Source: Verrucomicrobiota bacterium
GTDB lineage: Bacteria > Verrucomicrobiota > Verrucomicrobiia > Limisphaerales > UBA11320
NCBI GenBank assembly: GCA_016871475.1
Contig: VHDG01000171.1
Coordinates: 1 to 7,668, forward strand
Length of the DNA: 7,668 bases
Direction of reading: 5' to 3'
Shown here: one piece after another, positions 1 to 6,748 of the stretch
Numbering within the stretch: the first letter of the stretch is position 1
How the letters are laid out: every line of letters starts with the position of its first letter
Made by a program: the position numbers and the translations under genes
The notes under the pieces: generated by a model
The model's input: only the letters and a program-made list of their open reading frames with translations
The model's database searches: none
Told to the model about the DNA's origin: nothing

Positions 1-215
1 TATTTGCTGACCAGGATTCGGTCTCCCACCTTCACTTCAAAGGGGACCTTCTTGCCGCTGTCATCCGTCTTGCCCGTACCCAGGGCGCGGACGATGCTTT
101 CCATCGGCTTTTCCTTGGCGGAGTCGGGAATGATGATTCCGCCCTTCTTTGTTTCCTTTTCTTCCACGGCTTCGACCAGGATGCGGTCGCCGAGGGGCTT
201 CACGTTCAGTGGCAT
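1..215 (-). CDS. groES: GroES co-chaperonin, 3' end missing (partial at window edge)
   Basis: GroES forms the heptameric lid that closes the GroEL folding chamber in the cytoplasm. The first 71 codons are visible; full-length family members have about 95-100. The protein begins MPLNVKPLGDRILVEAVEEK, the typical family N-terminus. Residues about 17-35 form the mobile loop, with GGIII at 25-29 as the GroEL-contact motif. VKVGDRILVSK at 61-71 is the conserved barrel segment, and the next codon begins TA, compatible with the Tyr often found there. The ATG at 215-213 is the only sensible start, because the conserved PLGDRI motif follows directly. No Shine-Dalgarno sequence precedes it; the context is CAGAACTATG. 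The gene lies 140 bases downstream of dnaK on the same strand, so co-transcription is likely. groEL is expected beyond the window edge, but that is inference. Confidence 0.96.
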   Translation of the reverse strand, partial: MPLNVKPLGDRILVEAVEEKETKKGGIIIPDSAKEKPMESIVRALGTGKTDDSGKKVPFEVKVGDRILVSK

Positions 216-242
216 AGTTCTGTTATCGATTGTTCTGTTGTC
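213..242 (-). repeat. Two imperfect 15-base tandem copies ending at the groES start codon
   Basis: Read on the minus strand, GACAACAGAACAATC (242-228) is followed immediately by GATAACAGAACTATG (227-213). The two copies agree at 12 of 15 positions and share AACAGAAC. The second copy contains the groES ATG. There is no Shine-Dalgarno sequence, so this A-rich unstructured stretch is where a ribosome would have to load. It may be a duplication that helps initiation, or chance. Confidence 0.5.
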
Positions 243-256
243 GGTTTTCTGTCCGA

Positions 257-325
257 GGTTCCAGAGGGACACTCGTCACCCGGGAACCATCATCCGGCAG
301 CGCTGGTTCTCCGCTCAGCAAGCGG
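257..325 (-). other. Two potential RNA hairpins in the dnaK-groES spacer
   Basis: Two inverted repeats lie between dnaK and groES. The first has six-base arms GGTTCC (257-262) and GGAACC (283-288), perfectly complementary, with a possible inner GGG/CCC pairing (266-268 with 279-281). The second is CCGCT-CAGCA-AGCGG at 311-325, a five-base perfect stem with a five-base loop. Neither is followed by a T run in the direction of transcription, so neither looks like an intrinsic terminator. In a shared dnaK-groES transcript they could act as processing or stability elements. That role is inferred from position only. Confidence 0.4.
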
Positions 326-355
326 TCAACCGTCGATGCCGGATAAATTCTTGGT

Positions 356-2302
356 TTACTTACGGTCGTCGACCACTTCGGCATCAATGACCGGTCCACC
401 ATTCTTGTCTTTGGAGCCACCACCGGTTTGGTTTGTGGGCTCTGAGGTTTCAGTGGTTGTGGACCCTGCAGCGCCTGGTTGACCTTGTGGGTTGGCGTTC
501 TTGTAAATCTCTTGGGCGGCTGACTGCCAGACTTCGTTGAGCTTGTCCACCGCGGCTTTCAGTGCGGTGTTATCGGAGCCTCCCAGCGCTGCCTTGACAT
601 CTTTCACGGCGCTCTCGATCTGGCTCTTCTCAGCGGCTCCCACTTTGTCCCCTGCGTCTTTCAGGGCTTTTTCAATCCGATAAACCGAGGTGTCCGCATC
701 GTTACGGAGCTCAGCGTTTTCACGAAGTTTCTTGTCTTCGTCGGCGTTCTTCTCGGCGTCCTTCCGCATCCGCTCAACTTCATCCTTCGAAAGCCCGCTG
801 CTTGCCGTGATGGTAATTTTCTGTTCCTTGCCGGTGCCCAGGTCCTTCGCGTTTACGCTCAGGATGCCGTTGGCATCGATATCGAACGTGACTTCGATCT
901 GCGGGACACCCCGTGGGGCAGGGGGGATGTCGCGGAGCTGGAATTTTCCAACCGATTTGTTATTGCGAGACATCTGGCGCTCGCCCTGGAGGACATGGAT
1001 TTCCACGCTAGGCTGGCTGTCGGAGGCGGTGGAAAAGATTTCAGACTTGCGGGTGGGAATTGTGGTGTTGCGCTCAATGAGGCGTGTGAACACTCCGCCG
1101 AGAGTCTCGATTCCGAGCGAGAGTGGGGTGACATCCAGTAGCAACACATCTTTTACGCTTCCGGTCAGCACGCCGCCCTGGATGCCTGCACCTATCGCAA
1201 CCACCTCATCGGGATTCACTCCTTGATGCGGAGTTTTGTTCACGAGCTTCCGTGCAGTTTCGACGACGCGTGGCATGCGGGTCATGCCTCCGACCAGAAC
1301 CAGTTCGTCGATCTTGTCCAAATCCAACCCGGCGTCTTTCAGGCAGTTGACGGTGGGAGTCACTGTTCGCTCGAACAGGTCGTCACAAAGCTGTTCCATC
1401 TTGGCCCGAGTGAGTTTCAGGCTGATATGTTTCGGGCCGTTCGCGTCAGCGGTGATGAAGGGGAGGTTGATGTCGTATTGCTGGGAGCTGGAGAGGGCGA
1501 TCTTGGCCTTCTCAGCTTCCTCTTTGATACGTTGCAGAGCATCCGCTTGTTTTCGGAGATCGATTCCCTGGTCTTGCTTGAAGCTGTCGAGAATCCAGTC
1601 GATGACCTTGTTATCCCAGTCGTCGCCACCCAGATGGGTGTCGCCGTTGGTCGCTTTGACTTCGAAAACTCCGTCGCCGATCTCCAGCACTGATATATCG
1701 AAGGTGCCGCCGCCCAGGTCATAGACAGCGATTTTCTCGTCGGCTGTCTTGTCGAGACCATACGCGAGCGAGGCTGCGGTGGGCTCATTGATGATGCGCA
1801 GGACTTCGAGGCCGGCGATGCGTCCGGCGTCTTTGGTAGCCTGACGCTGAGAATCGTTGAAGTAGGCGGGGACGGTGATCACTGCCTGCGTGATGGTCTC
1901 GCCGAGGCGGACTTCTGCGTCTGCCTTGAGCTTGGCCAGGATCATCGCGGAAATTTCGGGAGGGCTGAAGGTTTTGGTCTGGCCTTCGGTTTCGACCTGG
2001 ACGTGGGCGTCACCGTTGGAGGCGCGGACCACTTTATAGGGCACGCGTTTCACTTCCTCCTGGATCTCATCAAATTTGCGACCCATGAACCGCTTGACCG
2101 AATAGACGGTATTCTTCGGGTTGGTGACGGCTTGGCGTTTCGCGGCTTCGCCGACCAACCTTTCTCCATTCTTCGCAAAGGCAACCACTGATGGTGTGGT
2201 GCGCTTCCCTTCAGAATTCTCCAATACCAACGGCTCCCCTCCTTCCATGAACGCCATGCAGGAATTCGTCGTGCCCAGATCAATGCCAAGAACTTTGCCC
2301 AT
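356..2302 (-). CDS. dnaK: Molecular chaperone DnaK (Hsp70)
   Basis: This is an ATP-driven cytoplasmic chaperone that binds exposed hydrophobic segments, working with DnaJ and GrpE (neither is in this window). It has 648 residues, within the usual 600-650 for bacterial DnaK. The nucleotide-binding domain shows IDLGTTNS at 7-14, catalytic Lys70 in SVKRFMGR, VPAYFNDSQRQATKDAG at 144-160, INEPTAA at 171-177, DLGGGTFD at 195-202 and VLVGGMTRMPRV at 335-346. The interdomain linker is VLLLDVTPLSLGIET at 386-400. The beta substrate-binding domain runs to about 505, followed by a helical lid to about 600. A Gly/Thr-rich disordered tail ends in PVIDAEVVDDRK, the usual acidic C-terminal motif. All key residues are present and the frame is intact. 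The ATG at 2302-2300 precedes the canonical GKVLGIDLG; its context AAATACTATG has no Shine-Dalgarno at normal distance. A GGGAGGTG lies about 30 bases upstream, too far to serve this start. Confidence 0.99.
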   Translation of the reverse strand: MGKVLGIDLGTTNSCMAFMEGGEPLVLENSEGKRTTPSVVAFAKNGERLVGEAAKRQAVTNPKNTVYSVKRFMGRKFDEIQEEVKRVPYKVVRASNGDAHVQVETEGQTKTFSPPEISAMILAKLKADAEVRLGETITQAVITVPAYFNDSQRQATKDAGRIAGLEVLRIINEPTAASLAYGLDKTADEKIAVYDLGGGTFDISVLEIGDGVFEVKATNGDTHLGGDDWDNKVIDWILDSFKQDQGIDLRKQADALQRIKEEAEKAKIALSSSQQYDINLPFITADANGPKHISLKLTRAKMEQLCDDLFERTVTPTVNCLKDAGLDLDKIDELVLVGGMTRMPRVVETARKLVNKTPHQGVNPDEVVAIGAGIQGGVLTGSVKDVLLLDVTPLSLGIETLGGVFTRLIERNTTIPTRKSEIFSTASDSQPSVEIHVLQGERQMSRNNKSVGKFQLRDIPPAPRGVPQIEVTFDIDANGILSVNAKDLGTGKEQKITITASSGLSKDEVERMRKDAEKNADEDKKLRENAELRNDADTSVYRIEKALKDAGDKVGAAEKSQIESAVKDVKAALGGSDNTALKAAVDKLNEVWQSAAQEIYKNANPQGQPGAAGSTTTETSEPTNQTGGGSKDKNGGPVIDAEVVDDRK

Positions 2303-2356
2303 AGTATTTGTGAACGTGTTTAACGCCGGACACCTCCCAGCAACGTCAATGCCAGC

Positions 2357-2369
2357 GCGAATTGTTCGC
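2357..2369. repeat. Short perfect dyad upstream of dnaK
   Basis: GCGAA-TTG-TTCGC is a perfect five-base inverted repeat with a three-base spacer, 55 bases upstream of the dnaK start. It could be an operator half-site pair or a small hairpin in the leader. It does not match the CIRCE element bound by HrcA (TTAGCACTC-N9-GAGTGCTAA). A dyad this short can arise by chance in a few hundred bases. Confidence 0.3.
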
Positions 2370-2427
2370 TCAAGTGTCTTTTAATCAACATATTGGGAGT
2401 CTGTTGCGGGTTCATGACTGTGACATC

Positions 2428-2453
2428 CATGTTTGAGACATGCCACAATGGCA
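2428..2453. repeat. Two overlapping dyads about 130 bases upstream of dnaK
   Basis: CATGT-TTGAG-ACATG (2428-2442) overlaps TGCCA-CAA-TGGCA (2441-2453) by two bases. Both have perfect five-base arms. On the minus strand the second dyad also contains the direct repeat ATTGTGCC / ATTGTGGC. The cluster lies in the presumed regulatory region for dnaK and could be a regulator-binding site, but no known heat-shock operator is recognisable. Confidence 0.35.
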
Positions 2454-2520
2454 CAATTGACTGGGGCTTATGGCGCAGTTTGAGTGGGCTGTGGGCTGAG
2501 AATCGTTGAGTGAGTTTCAA

Positions 2521-2740
2521 GTTTGGTCCGAGGCGATGAGGAAGCAAGAGGCCGACGGGGACGCCAGCGCTCCCCGGGGGGGACGTGTGTTGCTTTCAGG
2601 CTCTGCGGGAGGTTCGGGGTCCAGGGTGTGGGGAAGGCGTGTGGGTGGTTTGGTTCTGCATGGGGATCCGGGGCGAATGACAGTGCTTGGGGAGGGAGGC
2701 GAGGCGGTGGGCAGGAGGATGGGTTCATTTGGCGGCCCGA
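2521..2740. other. G-rich intergenic block between dnaK and yajC, no credible gene
   Basis: The gap 2303-2811 holds no supported gene. Its middle is strikingly G-rich on the plus strand: counting 2581-2730 by hand gives about 74 G against 21 C in 150 bases. It contains a seven-G run at 2576-2582 and many GGG/GGGG tracts. Open frames across it translate to low-complexity Gly/Arg-rich (plus) or Pro-rich (minus) peptides with no domain character, as expected from composition alone. To the left (2303-2460) lies the dyad-bearing dnaK upstream region; to the right (2741-2811) an AT-richer stretch with a candidate yajC promoter. Confidence 0.6.
2607..2633 (+). other. Canonical G-quadruplex motif
   Basis: Four G tracts at 2607-2609, 2616-2619, 2624-2626 and 2630-2633 are separated by loops of 6, 4 and 3 bases. 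This satisfies the common G3+N1-7 pattern on the plus strand. Further G tracts at 2652-2700 have longer loops and fit the rule poorly. The motif lies about 180 bases upstream of yajC and about 305 bases upstream of dnaK. Whether it folds or regulates either gene is unknown. Confidence 0.55.
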
Positions 2741-2759
2741 AAACGAATAAGAATTTAAG

Positions 2760-2787
2760 TTGCCATCTTGTTTCTCACCAATAGATT
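2760..2787 (+). promoter_or_regulatory. Candidate sigma70-type promoter for yajC-secDF-terC
   Basis: A -35-like TTGCCA (2760-2765, five of six consensus bases) is followed after 16 bases by a -10-like TAGATT (2782-2787, four of six). Transcription would start around 2794, giving a leader of only about 18 bases before yajC. It lies where the composition changes from G-rich to AT-richer sequence. The spacing is one base short of optimum and the leader is short, so this is a plausible guess only. Confidence 0.4.
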
Positions 2788-2811
2788 AAGCGGCTCAATT
2801 GTTGGTTAACT

Positions 2812-3165
2812 ATGATGACATCCTTCATTACTTTGATGCTAGCGTTTGGTCCTCCACCGGGTGCTGCCCGGGATCCCAAGGGCGAGATGATATATACATT
2901 GGTGATGTTTGGAATCATGGGCACGCTGTTTTACTTCGCGCTCATCCGTCCGCAGAAGCTTCGCGCCAAGCAGCTTGAGGAATTGATCAAGAATCTGCGA
3001 AGCGGCGACAAGGTCCTCACCAACGGCGGCATTGTGGGGACGGTGGTTAATGTGAATGAGAAAACCGTCTCCATTCGTTCTGAAGGTACCAAGCTGGAAG
3101 TCATGAAGACTGCAGTTTCTGAGGTAACCGAACGGCGTAGTGAAACAGCGGACGCGAAATCCTGA
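2812..3165 (+). CDS. yajC: Sec translocon accessory subunit YajC
   Basis: YajC is a small single-pass inner-membrane protein that associates with SecDF and the SecYEG channel. The product has 117 residues, normal for the family (about 85-120). A short Gly/Pro-rich N-terminus is followed by a membrane helix at about 26-45, then the conserved IRPQ at 45-48, a charged helix (KLRAKQLEELIKNL) and the family core GDKVLTNGGIVGTVVNV at 65-81. The tail is hydrophilic. Two adjacent ATGs (2812 and 2815) are both possible starts; the first lies in the context TTAACTATG. No Shine-Dalgarno sequence is visible. It is the first gene of a probable operon, 20 bases ahead of secDF, the standard order for this locus. 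Confidence 0.95.
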   Translation: MMTSFITLMLAFGPPPGAARDPKGEMIYTLVMFGIMGTLFYFALIRPQKLRAKQLEELIKNLRSGDKVLTNGGIVGTVVNVNEKTVSIRSEGTKLEVMKTAVSEVTERRSETADAKS

Positions 3166-3185
3166 TCCCGACCCCCCTTCTTTTC

Positions 3186-5714
3186 ATGACCCAAAATCAT
3201 TTCTGGAAATTACTGTTGGTCCTTTTTGTCCTCGGCTGGGCCGGTTCTGAGCTTTATCCCCCGAAGGGAAAGAACCTGATCTCGCACTTTGAGGAGCGTG
3301 CGAGGAACAAGGATGCGGCTTTCACCAACATTCTGACCCGGGCCAAAGAGTTGGATAAATCAAATGCTGTTCGTACCTACGGCAACCTGTTTGATGCCGT
3401 GGGCACCAACAACATCATCGGCTACTTCCCGATGTTTAAGTCTGACGGGCAGAGAAATCCTTCCTCCTACATTCTCGGGCGTTTGCAGCGGGAGGCCGCG
3501 GGTCGCATCCGGCTGGGCCTGGATCTTCAGGGCGGGACTTCGTTTCTCATGGGGATGGACACGAGCAAGATCGACACGAATCAGGTGCGGGAGCAGGTCA
3601 TGGATCAGGCTGTGGAGGTGCTGAGGCGCCGCGTCGATCGGTTTGGCGTGGCGGAGCCACTGATTCAGCCAGCGGGCAACGACCGGATTCTTGTTCAGCT
3701 GCCAGGGTTGTCCGAAGAGGATCGGGACAGCGCTCGGCGTCAATTGTCGCGGGCGGCGTTCCTTGAGTTCCGGATGCTCCACGATCAAAGTGCCGAGTTC
3801 GTTGCTCAGGGCATGAGTGCTCCGGGTTACGAGCGTTTGGCAATGACTTCACGCGCCGACGATGGTTCCAAGACCACGACCTATCATCTGGTTCGTCGTC
3901 AGCCCGAGGAAGGTCTTACGGGCAAGTTCATCACGCGAGCTGGAGTTTTCCGCAACCCCGCGACGGGAGCACCGGGTATCCATTTCGAATTCAATGCGGA
4001 AGGAGCGGAGAAATTTGGTCGGTTGACGCGGAAATACTCGCCCAAAGACAACCAGTACCATCTGTTGGGTATTGTGCTCGACGGGGTTTTGGTGACGGCA
4101 CCCCGGATCAATGAGCCCATCGAGGGGGGACGTGGTGAGATCACCGGGGATTACGATTTTCAGGAAGCTCTGGAAGTGGCGAACACGCTGGAGAACCCGC
4201 TCGAAACGCCTGTGAGCATACTTGAGGAACGGGCGGTGGATCCTTCCTTGGGAGCGGACACAATCGCCAGCGGAGTTCGATCTGCCATCTGGGGTACGAT
4301 CGCGGTGGGTATCTTCATGCTGGTGTATTATCTGGCTGCCGGGGTTGTGGCGAATGTTGCGATGCTGGCCAACATCCTGGTGCTCCTCGGAGTGATGTGT
4401 TCGTTCGGCACGGTCCTTACGCTTCCGGGCATTGCGGGCATCGTTCTGACCATCGGCATGGCTGTGGATGCCAACGTGCTCATCTACGAGCGTATTCGCG
4501 AGGAGATTGCCAAGGGGAAATCACTGCGAGGCGGCATTGCAGCCGGCTATGACCGGGCTTTTGGGACGATCTTTGATTCCAACCTCACGACTTTGATCGC
4601 CTCAGTGATCCTGATGAAACTCGGCACTGGCCCGGTGAAGGGCTTCGGTGTTGCGCTGACGATCGGCGTGCTGGTCAGCATGTTCACCGCGCTCGTGATC
4701 ACACGGCTTATTTTCGACTTCCTCGTTGCCAAGAATCTCATCAAGAGCCTGCCCATGCTGCATATCATCAGGGGCACCAATGTTGATTTCATGCGTTATG
4801 CGAAGGTTGCTTTCACCCTGTCATGGGCGGTCATCCTGATTGGTGCAGGTTTTGGAAAGAAGCAGATGGGCATCGATTTCGCTGGCGGTGACAGTTTGGT
4901 GCTTCGATTTGATCCTGCGGCGCGAGTACCGGTCGAACAGCTCACCAAGACTTTGGAGGAGAAAGGCTTCAAGGATCCTCGATTCCAGTATCAGCAGGAC
5001 ATGGTTGCTGCGACTGCTTCCGAAACTCTTCGTCTCACCACCGCTGTGGACGTGGGTGAGAAGGCGGAGCTTGCGCTCAAGGAAGCTTTCCCTGCAGCCA
5101 AGTTTGAGAGGGCTGGATTGGACAAGGTGGGAGCGACGATCGGCGGGGAGATTCTTCAAAAGGCGCTTCTGGCACTACTTGCATCCCTGTTCTTGATCCT
5201 GGTTTACGTGGCGTTTCGGTATGAGGTTTCTTTCGCCGTGGGTGCCGTTGTTGCCATTGTTCACGATATTCTGATGACCTTTGGCATCTATTGTCTCGCG
5301 GGCAGGGAGCTCAATGCCACTTTTGTTGCGGCGATCCTCACCATCATTGGTTTCTCGATCAACGACACGATCGTCATTTTTGATCGTATTCGCGAGATTC
5401 TGAAACTGGGTGCTCGTGGGAGTTTCACCGAGCTGATTAACCGTGCGCTGAATGAAACACTGAGCCGAACGATCATCACTTCTGGAACCGTCTTTATTGC
5501 GACCTCCTCCCTGTATCTCTTTGGCGGTGGAGCGATCAACGACTTCGCCTTTACGTTCCTTGTTGGAATCATCACCGGCACTTATTCAAGTATTTACATA
5601 GCCAGCGCGCTGGTGCTTTGGTGGCACAAAGGGCAGCGTCCCCAGATGGCGGTTGCCCCCGTTACGAATCTTGAAGGTGCGGACATGGCCGCCGCAGCCC
5701 CAGGCAAGGCTTGA
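3186..5714 (+). CDS. secDF: Fused protein-export membrane protein SecDF
   Basis: SecD and SecF are RND-superfamily membrane proteins that use the proton gradient to pull preproteins out of the SecYEG channel on the periplasmic side. Here both are one 842-residue chain. SecD half: membrane helix at about 8-24, GLDLQGG at 111-117, a large periplasmic domain, ERAVDPSLGADTI at 349-360, a membrane bundle at about 366-512, and AVDANVLIYERIREE at 426-440 containing the proton-relay aspartate (Asp428). SecF half: a helix at about 541-557, the IDFAGG motif at 563-568 (commonly IDFTGG), a periplasmic loop, then helices from about 658 with SINDTIVIFDRIRE at 724-737 containing the second key aspartate (Asp727). 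The membrane part ends near residue 812, followed by an Ala-rich tail. The ATG at 3186 directly precedes a typical positive-then-hydrophobic first helix. Upstream is C/T-rich with no Shine-Dalgarno. Fused SecDF occurs in several phyla. Confidence 0.97.
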   Translation: MTQNHFWKLLLVLFVLGWAGSELYPPKGKNLISHFEERARNKDAAFTNILTRAKELDKSNAVRTYGNLFDAVGTNNIIGYFPMFKSDGQRNPSSYILGRLQREAAGRIRLGLDLQGGTSFLMGMDTSKIDTNQVREQVMDQAVEVLRRRVDRFGVAEPLIQPAGNDRILVQLPGLSEEDRDSARRQLSRAAFLEFRMLHDQSAEFVAQGMSAPGYERLAMTSRADDGSKTTTYHLVRRQPEEGLTGKFITRAGVFRNPATGAPGIHFEFNAEGAEKFGRLTRKYSPKDNQYHLLGIVLDGVLVTAPRINEPIEGGRGEITGDYDFQEALEVANTLENPLETPVSILEERAVDPSLGADTIASGVRSAIWGTIAVGIFMLVYYLAAGVVANVAMLANILVLLGVMCSFGTVLTLPGIAGIVLTIGMAVDANVLIYERIREEIAKGKSLRGGIAAGYDRAFGTIFDSNLTTLIASVILMKLGTGPVKGFGVALTIGVLVSMFTALVITRLIFDFLVAKNLIKSLPMLHIIRGTNVDFMRYAKVAFTLSWAVILIGAGFGKKQMGIDFAGGDSLVLRFDPAARVPVEQLTKTLEEKGFKDPRFQYQQDMVAATASETLRLTTAVDVGEKAELALKEAFPAAKFERAGLDKVGATIGGEILQKALLALLASLFLILVYVAFRYEVSFAVGAVVAIVHDILMTFGIYCLAGRELNATFVAAILTIIGFSINDTIVIFDRIREILKLGARGSFTELINRALNETLSRTIITSGTVFIATSSLYLFGGGAINDFAFTFLVGIITGTYSSIYIASALVLWWHKGQRPQMAVAPVTNLEGADMAAAAPGKA

Positions 5715-5732
5715 GGTCTTTCGAACTTCGGA

Positions 5733-6680
5733 ATGCCTGCCGAGTTTGCAATCACGCCATGGCATTGGGCGGCCTTCATTGGCGTCATCCTGTTCTTGCT
5801 GGCGCTTGATCTAGGCGTCTTCCACAAGTCGGCTCACGTTGTCACTTTTCGCGAAGCGTTGGGCTGGACGTCTGCCTGGTTTGTTTTGGCGATGTGTTTC
5901 GCCGGGCTGTTGGTAAAGATCCAAACGCCCGAGAAGGCTGGGCTCTTCGTGACCGGCTATATCGTCGAACTATCGTTGTCCATGGACAACGTGTTCGTCA
6001 TCGCGGTGATCTTCCGTTACTTCAAGGTCCCCACTCAGTTCCAGCATCGTGTTCTCTTTTGGGGCATTCTCGGCGCGCTCATCATGCGCGGCGTGATGAT
6101 CTGGGCAGGGGCCGCATTGGTGAAACAGTGGGAATGGCTGCTCTACGTTCTGGGTGCCTTCCTGGTGTTCACTGGGATCAAGATGATCTTCACCAACAAT
6201 GACGGTGTGGATCCTGAGAAGAATCCTGTCATCCGTCTTGCGCGCAGGTTCTTCAAGGTCAGTTCGGAGTTTGCAGGCCAGAAGTTCATGACCCGCGATG
6301 GGGCTGGCGTCCTTCTGACTCCTCTCGCGATCGTATTGATCATGGTCGAGACGACGGACCTGGTATTCGCCCTCGATAGCATTCCTGCGATCTTCGGAAT
6401 AACCACCGATCCGTTCATCATTTTCACATCCAATGTCTTCGCGATTCTCGGTCTGAGGTCGCTCTATTTCGTGCTGGCTGGGGCCATTGCCTATTTCACT
6501 TTGCTCAAGTTCGGATTGTCCCTCGTGTTGGTGTTTATTGGGGCGAAGATGATGGGCAAACATTGGTTTGAGATTCCCACCTTTGTTTCCCTTCAAATCG
6601 TGGCAGGCATCATTCTCACGTCCATTATTGCTTCCTTCGTTCTCACCCGGTTTCGGCCTCCTCCGAAGGACGGCGCCTGA
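5733..6680 (+). CDS. terC: TerC/Alx-family integral membrane protein (probable manganese transporter)
   Basis: The product has 315 residues, close to E. coli Alx (about 320). It is strongly hydrophobic, with roughly nine membrane helices separated by a charged cytoplasmic-type loop at about 156-190. The TerC signature is intact: SLSMDNVFVIAVIF at 81-94 and ETTDLVFALDSIPAIF at 206-221. The acidic residues Asp85, Asp209 and Asp215 are expected to line the metal path. Family members have been tied to manganese export, tellurite resistance and alkaline pH response, and in Bacillus subtilis to metal loading of secreted enzymes. The gene starts 18 bases after the secDF stop, so it is probably the last gene of the yajC-secDF-terC transcript. 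GAGG at 5713-5716 is about 16 bases from the ATG, too far to be a good ribosome site. No alx-type leader fits in the gap. No clear terminator is visible in the 68 bases before the convergent lipoprotein gene. Confidence 0.93.
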   Translation: MPAEFAITPWHWAAFIGVILFLLALDLGVFHKSAHVVTFREALGWTSAWFVLAMCFAGLLVKIQTPEKAGLFVTGYIVELSLSMDNVFVIAVIFRYFKVPTQFQHRVLFWGILGALIMRGVMIWAGAALVKQWEWLLYVLGAFLVFTGIKMIFTNNDGVDPEKNPVIRLARRFFKVSSEFAGQKFMTRDGAGVLLTPLAIVLIMVETTDLVFALDSIPAIFGITTDPFIIFTSNVFAILGLRSLYFVLAGAIAYFTLLKFGLSLVLVFIGAKMMGKHWFEIPTFVSLQIVAGIILTSIIASFVLTRFRPPPKDGA

Positions 6681-6748
6681 CGCGGTTACTCATTCCCTTC
6701 CAATTCCACGGGTCTGACCGCCGGCTTCCTGGACACTGTGGTTCACTC

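Noticed and set aside
223..423. 66-codon minus-strand frame overlapping the dnaK 3' end and spanning the spacer to groES
   Set aside because: It overlaps dnaK out of frame, has no ribosome site and no recognisable motif, and its composition follows the underlying sequence. I treat it as chance.
563..571. Position in the SecDF protein (residues): IDFAGG instead of the common IDFTGG in the SecF half
   Set aside because: A single conservative change in an otherwise intact motif, within normal family variation and not evidence of altered function. These coordinates are residue numbers, lying at about bases 4872-4898.
690..1724. Long open frames on the plus strand opposite dnaK (690-1226, 1223-1693, 1236-1724)
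   Set aside because: They are antisense to a fully intact dnaK whose codon pattern explains them, and open frames opposite dnaK are a well-known artefact. Their translations show no domain character.
2303..2520. CIRCE element or sigma32 promoter for dnaK
   Set aside because: No TTAGCACTC-N9-GAGTGCTAA match exists. A CTTGAAA on the minus strand near 2515-2522 resembles a sigma32 -35 box, but no -10 match follows at the right distance and it is over 200 bases from dnaK.
2468..2784. Pro-rich minus-strand and Gly/Arg-rich plus-strand frames in the dnaK-yajC gap
   Set aside because: Low-complexity translations caused by the extreme G skew, with mutually overlapping frames and no ribosome sites. 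They are not credible proteins.
5970..6596. 208-codon minus-strand frame opposite terC
   Set aside because: It is highly charged and His/Glu/Asp-rich, as expected for the antisense of a hydrophobic membrane protein gene. The terC frame carries intact family signatures.
6671..6748. Terminator between convergent terC and the lipoprotein gene
   Set aside because: CGGCG (6671-6675) and CGCCG (6719-6723) can pair, but the loop is over 40 bases and no T run follows in either direction. I see no intrinsic terminator.
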